NCBI RefSeq assembly: GCF_014126615.1
Contig: NZ_CP059896.1
Span: 878,501 to 942,500 of the forward strand
Source: Ciceribacter thiooxidans
GTDB taxonomy: Bacteria; Pseudomonadota; Alphaproteobacteria; Rhizobiales; Rhizobiaceae
Direction of reading: 5' to 3'
Length of the DNA: 64,000 nt
How positions within the stretch are numbered: position 1 is the stretch's first letter; the number at the start of each line of letters is the position of its first letter. Position numbers and translations under genes: made by a program. Of this stretch, positions 52,149-60,639 are shown piece by piece. A model generated the notes under the pieces. The model made no database searches and was not told the DNA's origin. It saw only the letters and a program-made list of their open reading frames with translations.

Positions 52149-52661
52149 TTACTTCTGGGCGTCGAGAACCTCGGCGCAACGTGACAGGCTGAGGCCTTCG
52201 CCCGTCGTGTCGTTGCTGGCCCGGATCGTGCGAATGCGATCGGTCGCGTCAACCGTGATCTGCACCTCGCAGAAGAGCTCCTCGACGCGGGCGGGAGAAA
52301 TCATCTGCGGCTGCTGCGGGACGTAGACGCCCATGCTGCTCGTCGTGGTCTTGGTGACGGTGACGCCCGGCTCCTTTTCGCGGCTGGTCGTCTTGGTGAC
52401 GGTCTTGCCGTAGACCGGCTGTTCGTCCGGCGTGGAGTACTGCGCGGGAATGTACTGGGTCTTCTCGCCGCCGCGCCAGGTGTAGATCGTGTTGCCGCTG
52501 CCGGTACGGAATTCCGAGACCGGCGGTCCGTAGCGGGAGAAGAAGAGTTCGGCCGGCTGGCCGATCCAGCGCGACTGGATGATGTTGTTGGCTTCTTCGG
52601 TCGTTGTGCAGCCTGCAAGCGTTGCAGCCGCAAGCGCCAATGCGGCGAGACGGATCTTCAT
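52149..52661 (-). CDS. Predicted lipoprotein, SmpA/OmlA-like features uncertain
   Basis: This 170-residue protein has a lipoprotein signal ending LAGC (Cys16) and a short conserved region with RWIGQPAELFFSRYGPPVSEFRTGSGNTIYTWRGG, a pattern seen in small outer-membrane-associated proteins of Rhizobiales. The C-terminus has two Cys residues (about 131 and 162) that could form a disulfide. ATG 52661 is used since it starts the lipobox signal. Function unknown. Confidence 0.75.
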   Translation of the reverse strand: MKIRLAALALAAATLAGCTTTEEANNIIQSRWIGQPAELFFSRYGPPVSEFRTGSGNTIYTWRGGEKTQYIPAQYSTPDEQPVYGKTVTKTTSREKEPGVTVTKTTTSSMGVYVPQQPQMISPARVEELFCEVQITVDATDRIRTIRASNDTTGEGLSLSRCAEVLDAQK

Positions 52662-52948
52662 GTCGGATACCCCTGTCGTTTCCCAGCCATCCGGCGAACC
52701 GTTTCTCCCCGCAACCTGGCTGCGGCGTGTTATCGATCCGTCGGCATATGTCGCGAACGTTAGTTCGACGGCAAAAGACGAGACAACAGGGCGGGCCCGG
52801 TAGACCCAAAAATGGGCGGTACAACCCCCGGAAAAGCGGTGGATGGGTTCTTTCGTCGTGCCGCCGCTTGCCGCCACCGCGAGCAACCCCATATTCGGGG
52901 TGTCTGCCCGTTTTCCGGTGAGCTCCGATTCGCGAAGGAGACGCAAGC

Positions 52949-54412
52949 TTGATTGCCTTCGACAATAGCTATGCCCGTTTGCCCGAGCGCTTCTTCAGGC
53001 CCGTCCAGCCCTGCCCGGTCGTCGCACCGCGCCTCATCCGCTTCAACACCGCCCTTGCCGACGAGCTCGGCCTTGACCTCCGCGCGCTCGATGACGATGC
53101 ACTTGCGCGCCTCTTCAGCGGCAACGCCCTGCCGGAAGGTGCTCTTCCGGTCGCCATGGCGTATGCGGGGCACCAGTTCGGCAATTTCGTACCCCAGCTC
53201 GGCGACGGACGTGCGATCCTGCTCGGCGAGATTCTGGACCGGGGCGGGGACCGCCGCGACATCCAGCTGAAGGGAGCAGGGGAGACGCCGTTTTCCCGGC
53301 AGGGCGACGGCCGCGCCGCCCTCGGTCCGGTGCTGCGGGAGTATATCGTTTCCGAGGCCATGCATGCGCTCGGCGTGCCGACGACACGGGCGCTCGCCGC
53401 GGTTCTGACGGGCGAGCCCGTCTATCGCGAGACGGTGCTGCCCGGTGCGATCCTGACCCGGGTCGCGGCGAGCCATGTCCGCATCGGCACCTTCCAGTAT
53501 TTCGCCGTCCGCGGCGATGCCGACGGCCTGCGGGCGCTCGCGAGCCATGTGATCGCCCGCCACTATCCGGAGCTTTCGGAAATTCAAGATCCCTATCTTG
53601 CATTGTTCAATGCAGTCGCCGCCCGCCAGGCGGCGCTGGTCGCCCGGTGGATGTCGATCGGCTTCATTCACGGCGTCATGAACACCGACAACATGACCGT
53701 CTCGGGGGAAACGATCGATTTCGGACCCTGTGCCTTCCTCGATGAATACGATCCGCGCAAGGTCTTTTCCTCGATCGATCAGCGCGGCCGCTACGCCTAT
53801 GCCAACCAGCCGGGCATCGCCCAATGGAACCTGGCGCGGTTTGCCGAGACGCTGCTGCCGCTGATGGGCGGGCGCGAGGACGAGAGCGTCGAAGCCGCCA
53901 ACGAGGCGCTCGCCGAGTTCGGCCGCGTCTTCCAGGCACGCTGGCTCGAGGCCTTCCGTGCCAAGCTCGGGCTCTCCGGCGAAGTTCACGACGATCTGCC
54001 GCTCGTCAACGATTTCCTGGCGCTGATGCACCGGGGCGAGGCCGATTTCACGCTGACCTTCCGGGCGCTCGCCAAGCTCGCCGGCGGCGCTCCGGATGCG
54101 CCTCTGCTGACACACTTCTCGGATACGGAAGGCATTGCTGAGTGGCTGTCCCGCTGGCGCGAGCGCATGAGCGCCGATCCGCGGCCGCCCGCCGACCGCC
54201 AGACGGCGATGGAGGCGGTCAATCCCGCCGTCATTCCGCGCAACCACCGTATCGAAGAGGTGATCGCGGCCGGCATGAGCGGCGATTTCACGCGCTTCGA
54301 GCGGATGCTGGAGGCGACGACGAGACCTTATGAGGAGCGGCCGGAATTCTCCGCCTTCATGGAGCCGCCAAAGCCGGAAGAACGGGTCGCGCGAACCTTC
54401 TGCGGGACCTGA
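52949..54412 (+). CDS. selO: SelO/YdiU-family protein AMPylase
   Basis: This 487-residue pseudokinase-fold enzyme transfers AMP from ATP to hydroxyl side chains of proteins; in bacteria and mitochondria SelO affects redox homeostasis. Family motifs include AYAGHQFGNFVPQLGDGRA, DIQLKGAGETPFSRQGDGRA, GVMNTDNMTVSGETIDFGPCAF and the C-terminal TFCGT. The penultimate-region Cys occupies the place of selenocysteine in eukaryotic SelO. The start is TTG 52949, 9 nt after AAGGAG at 52934-52939; no ATG is available. Confidence 0.93.
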   Translation: MIAFDNSYARLPERFFRPVQPCPVVAPRLIRFNTALADELGLDLRALDDDALARLFSGNALPEGALPVAMAYAGHQFGNFVPQLGDGRAILLGEILDRGGDRRDIQLKGAGETPFSRQGDGRAALGPVLREYIVSEAMHALGVPTTRALAAVLTGEPVYRETVLPGAILTRVAASHVRIGTFQYFAVRGDADGLRALASHVIARHYPELSEIQDPYLALFNAVAARQAALVARWMSIGFIHGVMNTDNMTVSGETIDFGPCAFLDEYDPRKVFSSIDQRGRYAYANQPGIAQWNLARFAETLLPLMGGREDESVEAANEALAEFGRVFQARWLEAFRAKLGLSGEVHDDLPLVNDFLALMHRGEADFTLTFRALAKLAGGAPDAPLLTHFSDTEGIAEWLSRWRERMSADPRPPADRQTAMEAVNPAVIPRNHRIEEVIAAGMSGDFTRFERMLEATTRPYEERPEFSAFMEPPKPEERVARTFCGT

Positions 54413-54437
54413 CCGGTCCCTTCCGACAAACGAAAAC

Positions 54438-54463
54438 GGGTGAGAGTGCGGACACTCTCACCC
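54438..54463 (-). terminator. Intrinsic terminator of the saccharopine dehydrogenase-like gene
   Basis: An 11-bp perfect stem (54438-54448 with 54453-54463) with a 4-nt loop; GTTTTCG follows on the minus strand. It also lies at the end of convergent selO. Confidence 0.75.
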
Positions 54464-54497
54464 GGATGTCTGATTCGCCGGAGCGAAATGCGACCGC

Positions 54498-55601
54498 TTA
54501 CGAAGCCTTCGGCAGGCGCAGGGTTTCCGGATCGTAGACCCGGCCGAAGCGGTTCGCGAGGAAGCGTTCGAGGCTGATCTCCTCCTGGCGGACGAAGCCC
54601 TGCTGCGGCAGTTCGCCGTTCGCCAGCATGTCGAGCACGGTGCAGATGCCGGCGGCGGTGGTGATCTGGATTGCGCTCATCTTGCGCCCGGCGACGACGC
54701 CGGCATAGACCTTGTTGGCGTAGGTATCCTGCATGAAACGGCCGTCGCGGGTGCCGCAGACGGTGACGAACACCACCACGACGTCCTGCATGGTCGCCGG
54801 CAGGGCGTTCTCGAAGAGATCCTTCAGGACATCGCGGCGGTTCTTGAGGTTGAGGTCGTTCAAGAGCGCCTTCACGATCGCCTGATGGCCCGGATAGCGG
54901 ATGGTGCGGTAGTTCATCGTCCGCACGCGGCCTTCGAGTGTCTTGCAGAGCGTGCCGAGGCCGCCTGAGGTGTTGAACGCCTCGTAGGTGACGCCGTCGA
55001 GCGAGAATTCCTCGCGTTCTTCCATGGCCGGCACGGTGACGAGCTTGCCTTCGACGATCGCCTCGCAGGGTTCGATGTATTCGTTGATCAGCCCGTCGGT
55101 GCTCCAGGTCAGGTTGTAGTTGAGCGCGTTCGAGGGGTACTGCGGCAGGGCGCCGACGCGCATGCGCACGCTGTCCAGCGTGTCGAAGCCGGTCGCGAGG
55201 TCATGGGCGACGATCGAGATGAAGCCGGGGGCAAGCCCGCATTGCGGGATGAAGGCGCCCTTGGCGCCCTTGGCGAGCGCTTCCACCTTGCGGGTGGTAG
55301 CGACGTCCTCGGTCAAGTCCAGATAGTGGATGCCGGTGCGGGCGGCAGATTCGGCGATTGCACCCGTCAGGTGGAAGGGCGCTGCGCTCAGGACCGCGAA
55401 CTTGCCCGAAAGCAGGGCATCCAGCGCGGCGCTGTCGGAGATGTCGACGGCGGCGGTGGATACGGCCTCGTGCGGTGCGATCGCGTCCAGCTGTTCGCGG
55501 CTGCGGTCGGCCACCGTCACGCGGTAGTCGCCGGTCGCGGCGAGCATATGAGCGATTGCGCCACCGATCTTGCCTGCGCCGATTACGACAATGTCCTTCA
55601 T
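54498..55601 (-). CDS. Saccharopine dehydrogenase family protein
   Basis: This 367-residue oxidoreductase has an N-terminal NAD(P)-binding fold starting IVVIGAGKIGGAIAHML (residues 4-20) and the C-terminal saccharopine reductase-type domain with LNYNLTWSTDGLINEYIEP and VRTMNYRTIRYPGH. It may split or form saccharopine in lysine metabolism or act on a related imino acid. ATG 55601 follows AAGGGGAC. It is divergent from an Lrp/AsnC-type regulator 117 bp away, which fits control by an amino acid. Confidence 0.88.
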   Translation of the reverse strand: MKDIVVIGAGKIGGAIAHMLAATGDYRVTVADRSREQLDAIAPHEAVSTAAVDISDSAALDALLSGKFAVLSAAPFHLTGAIAESAARTGIHYLDLTEDVATTRKVEALAKGAKGAFIPQCGLAPGFISIVAHDLATGFDTLDSVRMRVGALPQYPSNALNYNLTWSTDGLINEYIEPCEAIVEGKLVTVPAMEEREEFSLDGVTYEAFNTSGGLGTLCKTLEGRVRTMNYRTIRYPGHQAIVKALLNDLNLKNRRDVLKDLFENALPATMQDVVVVFVTVCGTRDGRFMQDTYANKVYAGVVAGRKMSAIQITTAAGICTVLDMLANGELPQQGFVRQEEISLERFLANRFGRVYDPETLRLPKAS

Positions 55602-55718
55602 TGATGTCCCCTTGGAAGAATGAAAATAGATAAGCATCAGAATGACGCCGTGATTGAACGTTTCATAGCGGCATATTGTACGATATGATGTGATCAGTTC
55701 GGCATATCGGCGAAGGAA

Positions 55719-56159
55719 ATGGGCAAAATGCAAGTTTCGACCAAGGACCAGGAACTGCTGGCGCTGCTCGGCGAGAACGCCCGAATGCCGGTCGCGACGC
55801 TGGCGCGCCGATTGGGCCTGTCGCGGACGACCGTGCAGGCGCGGCTGGAGCGGCTGGAACGCGACGGCGTGATCTCCGGCTACGGGCTGAAGCTCTCTGA
55901 CGCCTATCTGAGCGGACTCGTGCGCGCGCACGTGCTTATCACCATAGCCCCGAAGTCGCTTTCGGCGGTGACCGGCGAGCTCGCGGCGATCCGCGAGGTG
56001 ACGACGCTCCATTCGGTCAACGGCCCCTTCGACCTGATCGCCGTCATCGCCGCGGCCTCTATCGCCGAGCTCGACCGGCTGATCGACCGGATCGGCGAAC
56101 TGGCGGGCGTCGAGCGCACGCTCTCCTCGATCATCCTGTCGACGCGGATATCGCGGTAG
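55719..56159 (+). CDS. Lrp/AsnC-family transcriptional regulator
   Basis: This 146-residue regulator has an HTH at about 8-58 (LLALLGENARMPVATLARRLGLSRTTVQARLERLERDGVISGY) and a RAM domain from about 65. It lies divergent from the saccharopine dehydrogenase-like gene and probably controls it in response to lysine or a related amino acid. An alternative start is the ATG at 55728. Confidence 0.9.
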   Translation: MGKMQVSTKDQELLALLGENARMPVATLARRLGLSRTTVQARLERLERDGVISGYGLKLSDAYLSGLVRAHVLITIAPKSLSAVTGELAAIREVTTLHSVNGPFDLIAVIAAASIAELDRLIDRIGELAGVERTLSSIILSTRISR

Positions 56160-56306
56160 CTGCAGGCCTCCGCGCCGCCTGCGGCATTCCGCTTTCCTCC
56201 GCTAACCGCCTGTTCACCGGTTCGGTGCTTCCCCTTTTTCCCGCATTGTTTTAGGACTTGAGTCGCACTATGTGCGGGAGAGTGAACCCCAAGTGGAGAA
56301 TGTCCG

Positions 56307-56888
56307 ATGAATGAAGACGACGACGACAAGAGCAAGGAACTGCCGCTCGGCAAGGAAACGGAAGCGAACCTCTTCAAGTCGCGTTCGATCTTCATCTATG
56401 GCGGGATCACCCAAGAACTCGCCCAGAAGGTCTGCACCCAGCTCGTCGCACTGGCAGCCGCTAGTGACGAGGACATCCGCGTCTTCGTGAATTCGCCGGG
56501 CGGGCACGTCGAATCGGGCGATTCGATCCACGACATGATCAAGTTCATCAAGCCGAAGGTCTGGATCATCGGCACCGGCTGGGTCGCCTCCGCGGGCGCG
56601 CTGATCTACGTCTCGGTTCCGAAGGAACAGCGCCTCTGCCTGCCGAACACCCGCTTCCTGCTGCACCAACCCTCCGGCGGCACCCGCGGCATGGCCTCCG
56701 ACATCGAGATCCAGGCGCGCGAAATCATCAAGATGAACCAGCGGCTCATCAAGATCTTCTCCAAGGCCACCGGTCAGTCGGAAGAAAAGATCGCCAAGGA
56801 CATCGACCGCGACTACTGGCTGTCGGCGGAGGAAGCCAAGAACTACGGCCTGGTCTCCCGCATCATCGAGAGCCAGTCGGACATCTGA
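56307..56888 (+). CDS. clpP: ClpP-family protease subunit
   Basis: This 193-residue serine protease has the catalytic Ser in [12 protein letters not shown] (about residue 95), the His in FLLHQPSGG and an Asp in the [13 protein letters not shown] region near 170. The ring-shaped subunit works with a ClpA/ClpX unfoldase. It is shorter at the N-terminus than the housekeeping ClpP and lacks the usual IVPMVVEQT start; Rhizobiaceae carry several ClpP paralogues and this may be one of the accessory ones. GGAG lies 9 nt before ATG 56307, and an intrinsic terminator follows. Confidence 0.9.
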   Translation: MNEDDDDKSKELPLGKETEANLFKSRSIFIYGGITQELAQKVCTQLVALAAASDEDIRVFVNSPGGHVESGDSIHDMIKFIKPKVWIIGTGWVASAGALIYVSVPKEQRLCLPNTRFLLHQPSGGTRGMASDIEIQAREIIKMNQRLIKIFSKATGQSEEKIAKDIDRDYWLSAEEAKNYGLVSRIIESQSDI

Positions 56889-56914
56889 GCCGACAGGTCC
56901 GAGATCGAGTTTTT

Positions 56915-56944
56915 CCCCCGTCGGAGAGATCCGGCGGGGGTTTT
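56915..56944 (+). terminator. Intrinsic terminator of clpP
   Basis: A 10-bp stem with one G:U pair (56915-56924 with 56931-56940) and a 6-nt loop followed by TTTT. Confidence 0.85.
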
Positions 56945-57157
56945 ACGTTTGGCGTTGCCGACGGGATGTATTGCATTGCAGCGATTTGACGGTTGTCAGC
57001 TCGGTGCCGCTTGCCTATAACCGCGCCATTCGCCCCGGACCCGGTGAAACCCCGGGTGGCTCTTCTGGCCGCCGATCCGCCAGACAACGCATCAGCATCA
57101 AACCTTGAATGGCCTGCACATCCCAGCGGCCAGGTGCACTACTTTTGCGGAAAATCC

Positions 57158-58639
57158 ATGAAATTGAAGAGTTACAAACGTGAATGGTTCTCCAATATCC
57201 GCAGCGACGTCCTGTCGGGTGTCGTCGTGGCATTGGCTCTCATCCCCGAAGCCATCGGCTTCTCGGTCATAGCGGGTGTCGATCCGAAGGTGGGCCTCTT
57301 CGCCTCCTTCGCGATCGCCTGCGTTTCCGCCTTTGTCGGAGGGCGTCCCGCGATGATCTCGGCTGCCACGGCTGCCACCGCCGTACTGATGGTGACGCTG
57401 GTCAAGGAGCACGGGATCGAATACCTGTTCGCGGCGACGCTGCTGATGGGTCTGATCCAGATTCTGGCCGGTTTCCTCAAGCTTGGCCGCGTGATGCGCT
57501 TCGTCTCGCGATCGGTGATCACCGGCTTCGTCAATGCGCTGGCGATCCTGATCTTCATGGCCCAGCTGCCGGAGTTGATCGGTGTCGCGAATACGACCTA
57601 TGTCATGGTAGCGGCCGGTCTCGCGATCATCTATCTCTTCCCCTATGTCACCAAATCGATCCCGTCGCCGCTGGTTGCCATCGTCGCCCTGACGCTGGTC
57701 GTTTGGTTCACTGGCATGGACCTGCGCACGGTCGGCGATCTCGGCGAACTGCCGTCGGCGCTGCCGGTCTTCGCCCTGCCGCAGGTGCCGTTTTCCTGGG
57801 ACACGCTGACGATCATTTTCCCTTATTCCGTCGGACTCGCGGCCGTCGGGCTGCTGGAATCGCTGCTGACGGCGCAGATCGTCGACGACATGACCGACAC
57901 CGCCAGTTCCAAGAGCCGGGAGTGCATCGGACAGGGCGCTTCCAACATCGCCTCGGGCCTGATCGGCGGCATGGGTGGCTGCGCGATGATCGGCCAGTCG
58001 GTCATCAACGTGACGTCCGGCGGACGAGGCCGGCTCTCCACCTTCGTCGCGGGCGCTTTCCTGCTGTTCCTTATCCTCGTGCTCGACGACATCGTCCGTA
58101 TCATTCCCATGGCTGCGCTCGTCGCCGTCATGATCATGGTTTCGATCGGCACCTTCTCCTGGCGTTCGATCCTGGACCTGCGGCGAAATCCCTGGCAGTC
58201 GTCGGTGGTCATGCTGGCGACCGTCGTCGTGACCGTCGGCACGCATGACCTTGCCAAGGGTGTTCTCGTGGGCGTGCTGCTTTCCGGCGTGTTCTTCGCG
58301 AGCAAGGTTGCGCATCTCTTCCATGTCCGCTCGACGCTGAGCGCTGATGGCAAGGTTCGCACCTATCACGTCGACGGTGCAGTCTTCTTCGCATCCGCCG
58401 AGACATTCGTCATGGCCTTCGATTTCATCGAGCCGCTCGACAAGGTCGTCATCGATGTGCACGAGGCGCATTTCTGGGACATCACCGCCGTCGGGGCGCT
58501 CGACAAGGTGGTGCTCAAATACCGTCGCCACAACATCGACGTCGAGGTGATCGGCGCAAACGAAGCGAGCTCTCACATGCTCGACCGCTTCGCCGTGCAC
58601 GACAAGGACGACGTGGCGATACCGGTGGCGGCGCATTGA
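57158..58639 (+). CDS. SulP-family anion transporter with STAS domain
   Basis: This 493-residue inner-membrane protein has the SulP fold of about 10-14 helices ([25 protein letters not shown] is a family signature) and a C-terminal STAS domain from about residue 390. The family moves sulfate, bicarbonate or dicarboxylates. ATG 57158 opens [13 protein letters not shown]; the longer frame upstream is not membrane-like and has no ribosome site. No carbonic anhydrase or sulfate-assimilation gene is adjacent, so the substrate is unknown. Confidence 0.9.
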   Translation: MKLKSYKREWFSNIRSDVLSGVVVALALIPEAIGFSVIAGVDPKVGLFASFAIACVSAFVGGRPAMISAATAATAVLMVTLVKEHGIEYLFAATLLMGLIQILAGFLKLGRVMRFVSRSVITGFVNALAILIFMAQLPELIGVANTTYVMVAAGLAIIYLFPYVTKSIPSPLVAIVALTLVVWFTGMDLRTVGDLGELPSALPVFALPQVPFSWDTLTIIFPYSVGLAAVGLLESLLTAQIVDDMTDTASSKSRECIGQGASNIASGLIGGMGGCAMIGQSVINVTSGGRGRLSTFVAGAFLLFLILVLDDIVRIIPMAALVAVMIMVSIGTFSWRSILDLRRNPWQSSVVMLATVVVTVGTHDLAKGVLVGVLLSGVFFASKVAHLFHVRSTLSADGKVRTYHVDGAVFFASAETFVMAFDFIEPLDKVVIDVHEAHFWDITAVGALDKVVLKYRRHNIDVEVIGANEASSHMLDRFAVHDKDDVAIPVAAH

Positions 58640-58790
58640 CCACGACCGGCATCGTCGCAGGCGTGCGCGACAGCTCCGCGCGCGCCAGCCGGCGGTGAAG
58701 GGTGTACCGAATCCGGGACGCTTCGGCTTGCCAAACTGCCTGCGGTTTGTTCTTCGATAGCTTTACGCACCTCGATCTCCGAGTCCCGTC

Positions 58791-59972
58791 ATGTTGAAAG
58801 ACCTTTCCGCGCAAAGCCTGTTCATGGGGCTGCTCACCGCCTTTGTCGGTTTCGCGAGCTCGTTTGCCGTCGTGCTGCAGGGGCTCAAAGGGGTCGGCGC
58901 GACCGATCTCGAGGCCGCATCCGGCCTGATGGCTCTTTCCGTTTCCATGGGTGTCTGTGGCGTGGTGCTGAGCCTTGTCACCCGGCTTCCGGTGTCGATC
59001 GCCTGGTCGACGCCAGGCGCTGCATTGCTGGTGACCGCAGGCGTGCCGGAGGGCGGCTTTCCCGTCGCAGTCGGGGCCTTCCTCGTCTGCGGCATCCTGA
59101 TCGTCGTTGCCGGTCTCTTTCGGCCGCTCGGCCGTGCGGTTGCGGCAATCCCCGCGCCGCTCGCCAATGCCATGCTCTCCGGCGTCATCCTCGGGCTCTG
59201 CTTTGCGCCCTTCAAGGCGATCGCCTTCGATCCGCGTCTGGGGCTGCCGATCCTCGCCGCCTGGGCGGTGGTCGCTGCCTTCAAGCGGCTCTATGCCGTG
59301 CCGGCCGCTCTCGCGGCCTTCGCGCTGGTCATCGCCTTCGGCGTCGACCTGCCGGAGGGAGCGATGGCGAGCTGGGCGGCCTCGCTTGCGCCACCCGTCG
59401 AGCTGGTGATGCCGGCCTTCACAGTCCCGTCGCTGATCTCGATCGCGCTGCCGCTCTTCATCGTCACCATGGCCTCGCAGAACATTCCCGGCATCGCGGT
59501 GCTGAAGGTCAATCATTACAATCCGATGCCGGGGCCGCTCTTTGCGGCGACGGGTCTCTTCTCACTCTTCTCTGCCCCCTTCGGCGGCCATGCGGTCAAC
59601 CTTGCGGCGATCACGGCGGCGATGTGCGCTGGCGAGGACGCCCACCCGGACCCGAAGAAACGCTACTGGGCCGCGGTCGTCTGCGGCCTCGGCTATGTCG
59701 TGCTCGGGCTGCTCGCCGGTGCCGTCACCGCCTTCGTCTCGCTTGCCCCGCCGATCCTCATCCAGGCGGTGGCCGGGCTTGCTCTGATTGCCGCCTTCTC
59801 CGGTTCGGCGGTCGCCGCCTTCAAGGAGGTCGAGACACGGGAAGCCGCCGCCGTCACCTTCCTGATCACCGCCTCCGGCGTCTCGTTCGGCGGCATTTCG
59901 GGCGCCTTCTGGGGGCTCGTCGCCGGTGGGTTGATGATGGCGCTGATGCAGCTGGCGAAGGGCAGGCGGTAG
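58791..59972 (+). CDS. BenE/YdcO-family transporter
   Basis: This 393-residue membrane protein has about 12 helices and the BenE family patterns: SLFMGLLTAFVGFASSFAVVLQGL at the start, SIAWSTPGAALL and ASQNIPGIAVLKVNHYNP. The family includes benzoate:proton symporters and YdcO of E. coli. No benzoate-degradation genes are present, so benzoate as substrate is uncertain. ATG 58791 is the only good start. Confidence 0.88.
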   Translation: MLKDLSAQSLFMGLLTAFVGFASSFAVVLQGLKGVGATDLEAASGLMALSVSMGVCGVVLSLVTRLPVSIAWSTPGAALLVTAGVPEGGFPVAVGAFLVCGILIVVAGLFRPLGRAVAAIPAPLANAMLSGVILGLCFAPFKAIAFDPRLGLPILAAWAVVAAFKRLYAVPAALAAFALVIAFGVDLPEGAMASWAASLAPPVELVMPAFTVPSLISIALPLFIVTMASQNIPGIAVLKVNHYNPMPGPLFAATGLFSLFSAPFGGHAVNLAAITAAMCAGEDAHPDPKKRYWAAVVCGLGYVVLGLLAGAVTAFVSLAPPILIQAVAGLALIAAFSGSAVAAFKEVETREAAAVTFLITASGVSFGGISGAFWGLVAGGLMMALMQLAKGRR

Positions 59973-60011
59973 CCGACTCGCAAAGAAGGCGCTTGCGGCT
60001 TATATTGGAAT

Positions 60012-60047
60012 ATGGACTTCGAGTTCGATCCAGAGAGAATCTCTTAG
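60012..60047 (+). pseudogene. Stub of a BrnT-like toxin gene
   Basis: A short frame reads MDFEFDPERIS then TAG. BrnT toxins commonly start M-x-F-E-[FW]-D-P. All the rest of the gene is missing; the CopG-type antitoxin gene starts 20 bp later, exactly where it should follow a toxin. Confidence 0.6.
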
Positions 60048-60067
60048 AAAACAAGAGGTCGACACAT

Positions 60068-60304
60068 ATGAAAGCCAAGGACCTGGATAAGCTGTTTGAC
60101 GGCGGCGCAGGCGACGTCCTTCAGCACTTCGACCTCTCGAAGGTCCGGCGCGTCCAGTCAAAGCACGAATTGATCGAACTGGAGCTGCCCAAGGAGCGTA
60201 TGGCAGAGCTCGATGCCGAGGCATCGCGCCGGAATATGACGCGGGATCAACTGATTTCGGAATGGGTCCGCGAGCGGCTGGAAGCGAAACCGGCCGCTGA
60301 ATAA
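60068..60304 (+). CDS. CopG/ribbon-helix-helix antitoxin of the BrnT-associated type
   Basis: This 78-residue protein has an N-terminal MKAKDLDKLFDGG... segment and the DLSKVRR linker, then a ribbon-helix-helix with ELELPKERMAELDAEASRRNMTRDQLISEWVRERLE, the pattern of antitoxins that accompany BrnT toxins. ATG 60068 has AGAGG about 10 nt upstream. Its toxin partner appears deleted apart from the stub at 60012. It may persist as an orphan or give protection against related toxins. Confidence 0.8.
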   Translation: MKAKDLDKLFDGGAGDVLQHFDLSKVRRVQSKHELIELELPKERMAELDAEASRRNMTRDQLISEWVRERLEAKPAAE

Positions 60305-60639
60305 CAACATGCTTGCGCGATCGGTCGTCGCGCGTTATCACTCGCCATCATGACGAATACGGGCAACAGCATCTCGACCTCCTTCGCCGCCTGCCGCATC
60401 CCGGCCGGCGCGCCGGTGCTCGCCCTAAACTCGCTTCTTCTTCTTGGCCTTATCCGCGGTTGCCGGGTCCACTGAGGAGCGCCCGGCGGCCGATCAGCCC
60501 GTCCGGCTCAGCTCCTCGAAAAATCCATGAAACCAGTTTAATGCAGTCCCGACGGGACCCAGGCATTTTCCGTCCGCTCCGTCCGCGATCCTCGGGCCTT
60601 TCAGAGCGGTGGCGAATGCGGCAAGAGGAAGAAACGACG
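60305..60639. other. leuA leader region (335 bp)
   Basis: Apart from the predicted leader peptide at 60350-60475 this holds alternative RNA stems around the leader stop codon: GCCGGG (60462-60467) with CCCGGC (60482-60487), and GAGGAGC (60474-60480) with GCTCCTC (60511-60517). The second pair's left arm lies in the loop of the first, so the two are mutually exclusive. No strong T-tract terminator was found before leuA. Confidence 0.5.
60350..60475 (+). CDS. Predicted leucine-rich leader peptide of leuA
   Basis: A 41-residue frame from ATG 60350 ends with LALNSLLLLGLIRGCRVH. Four consecutive Leu codons (CTT x4) lie at residues 29-32, with more Leu on both sides, as in attenuation leader peptides of leucine operons. 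A GTG near 60416 could give a shorter 19-residue version. It precedes leuA by 164 bp and overlaps alternative stem-loops. This is an inference from codon content and position; I did not find it described. Confidence 0.65.
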   Translation: MTNTGNSISTSFAACRIPAGAPVLALNSLLLLGLIRGCRVH

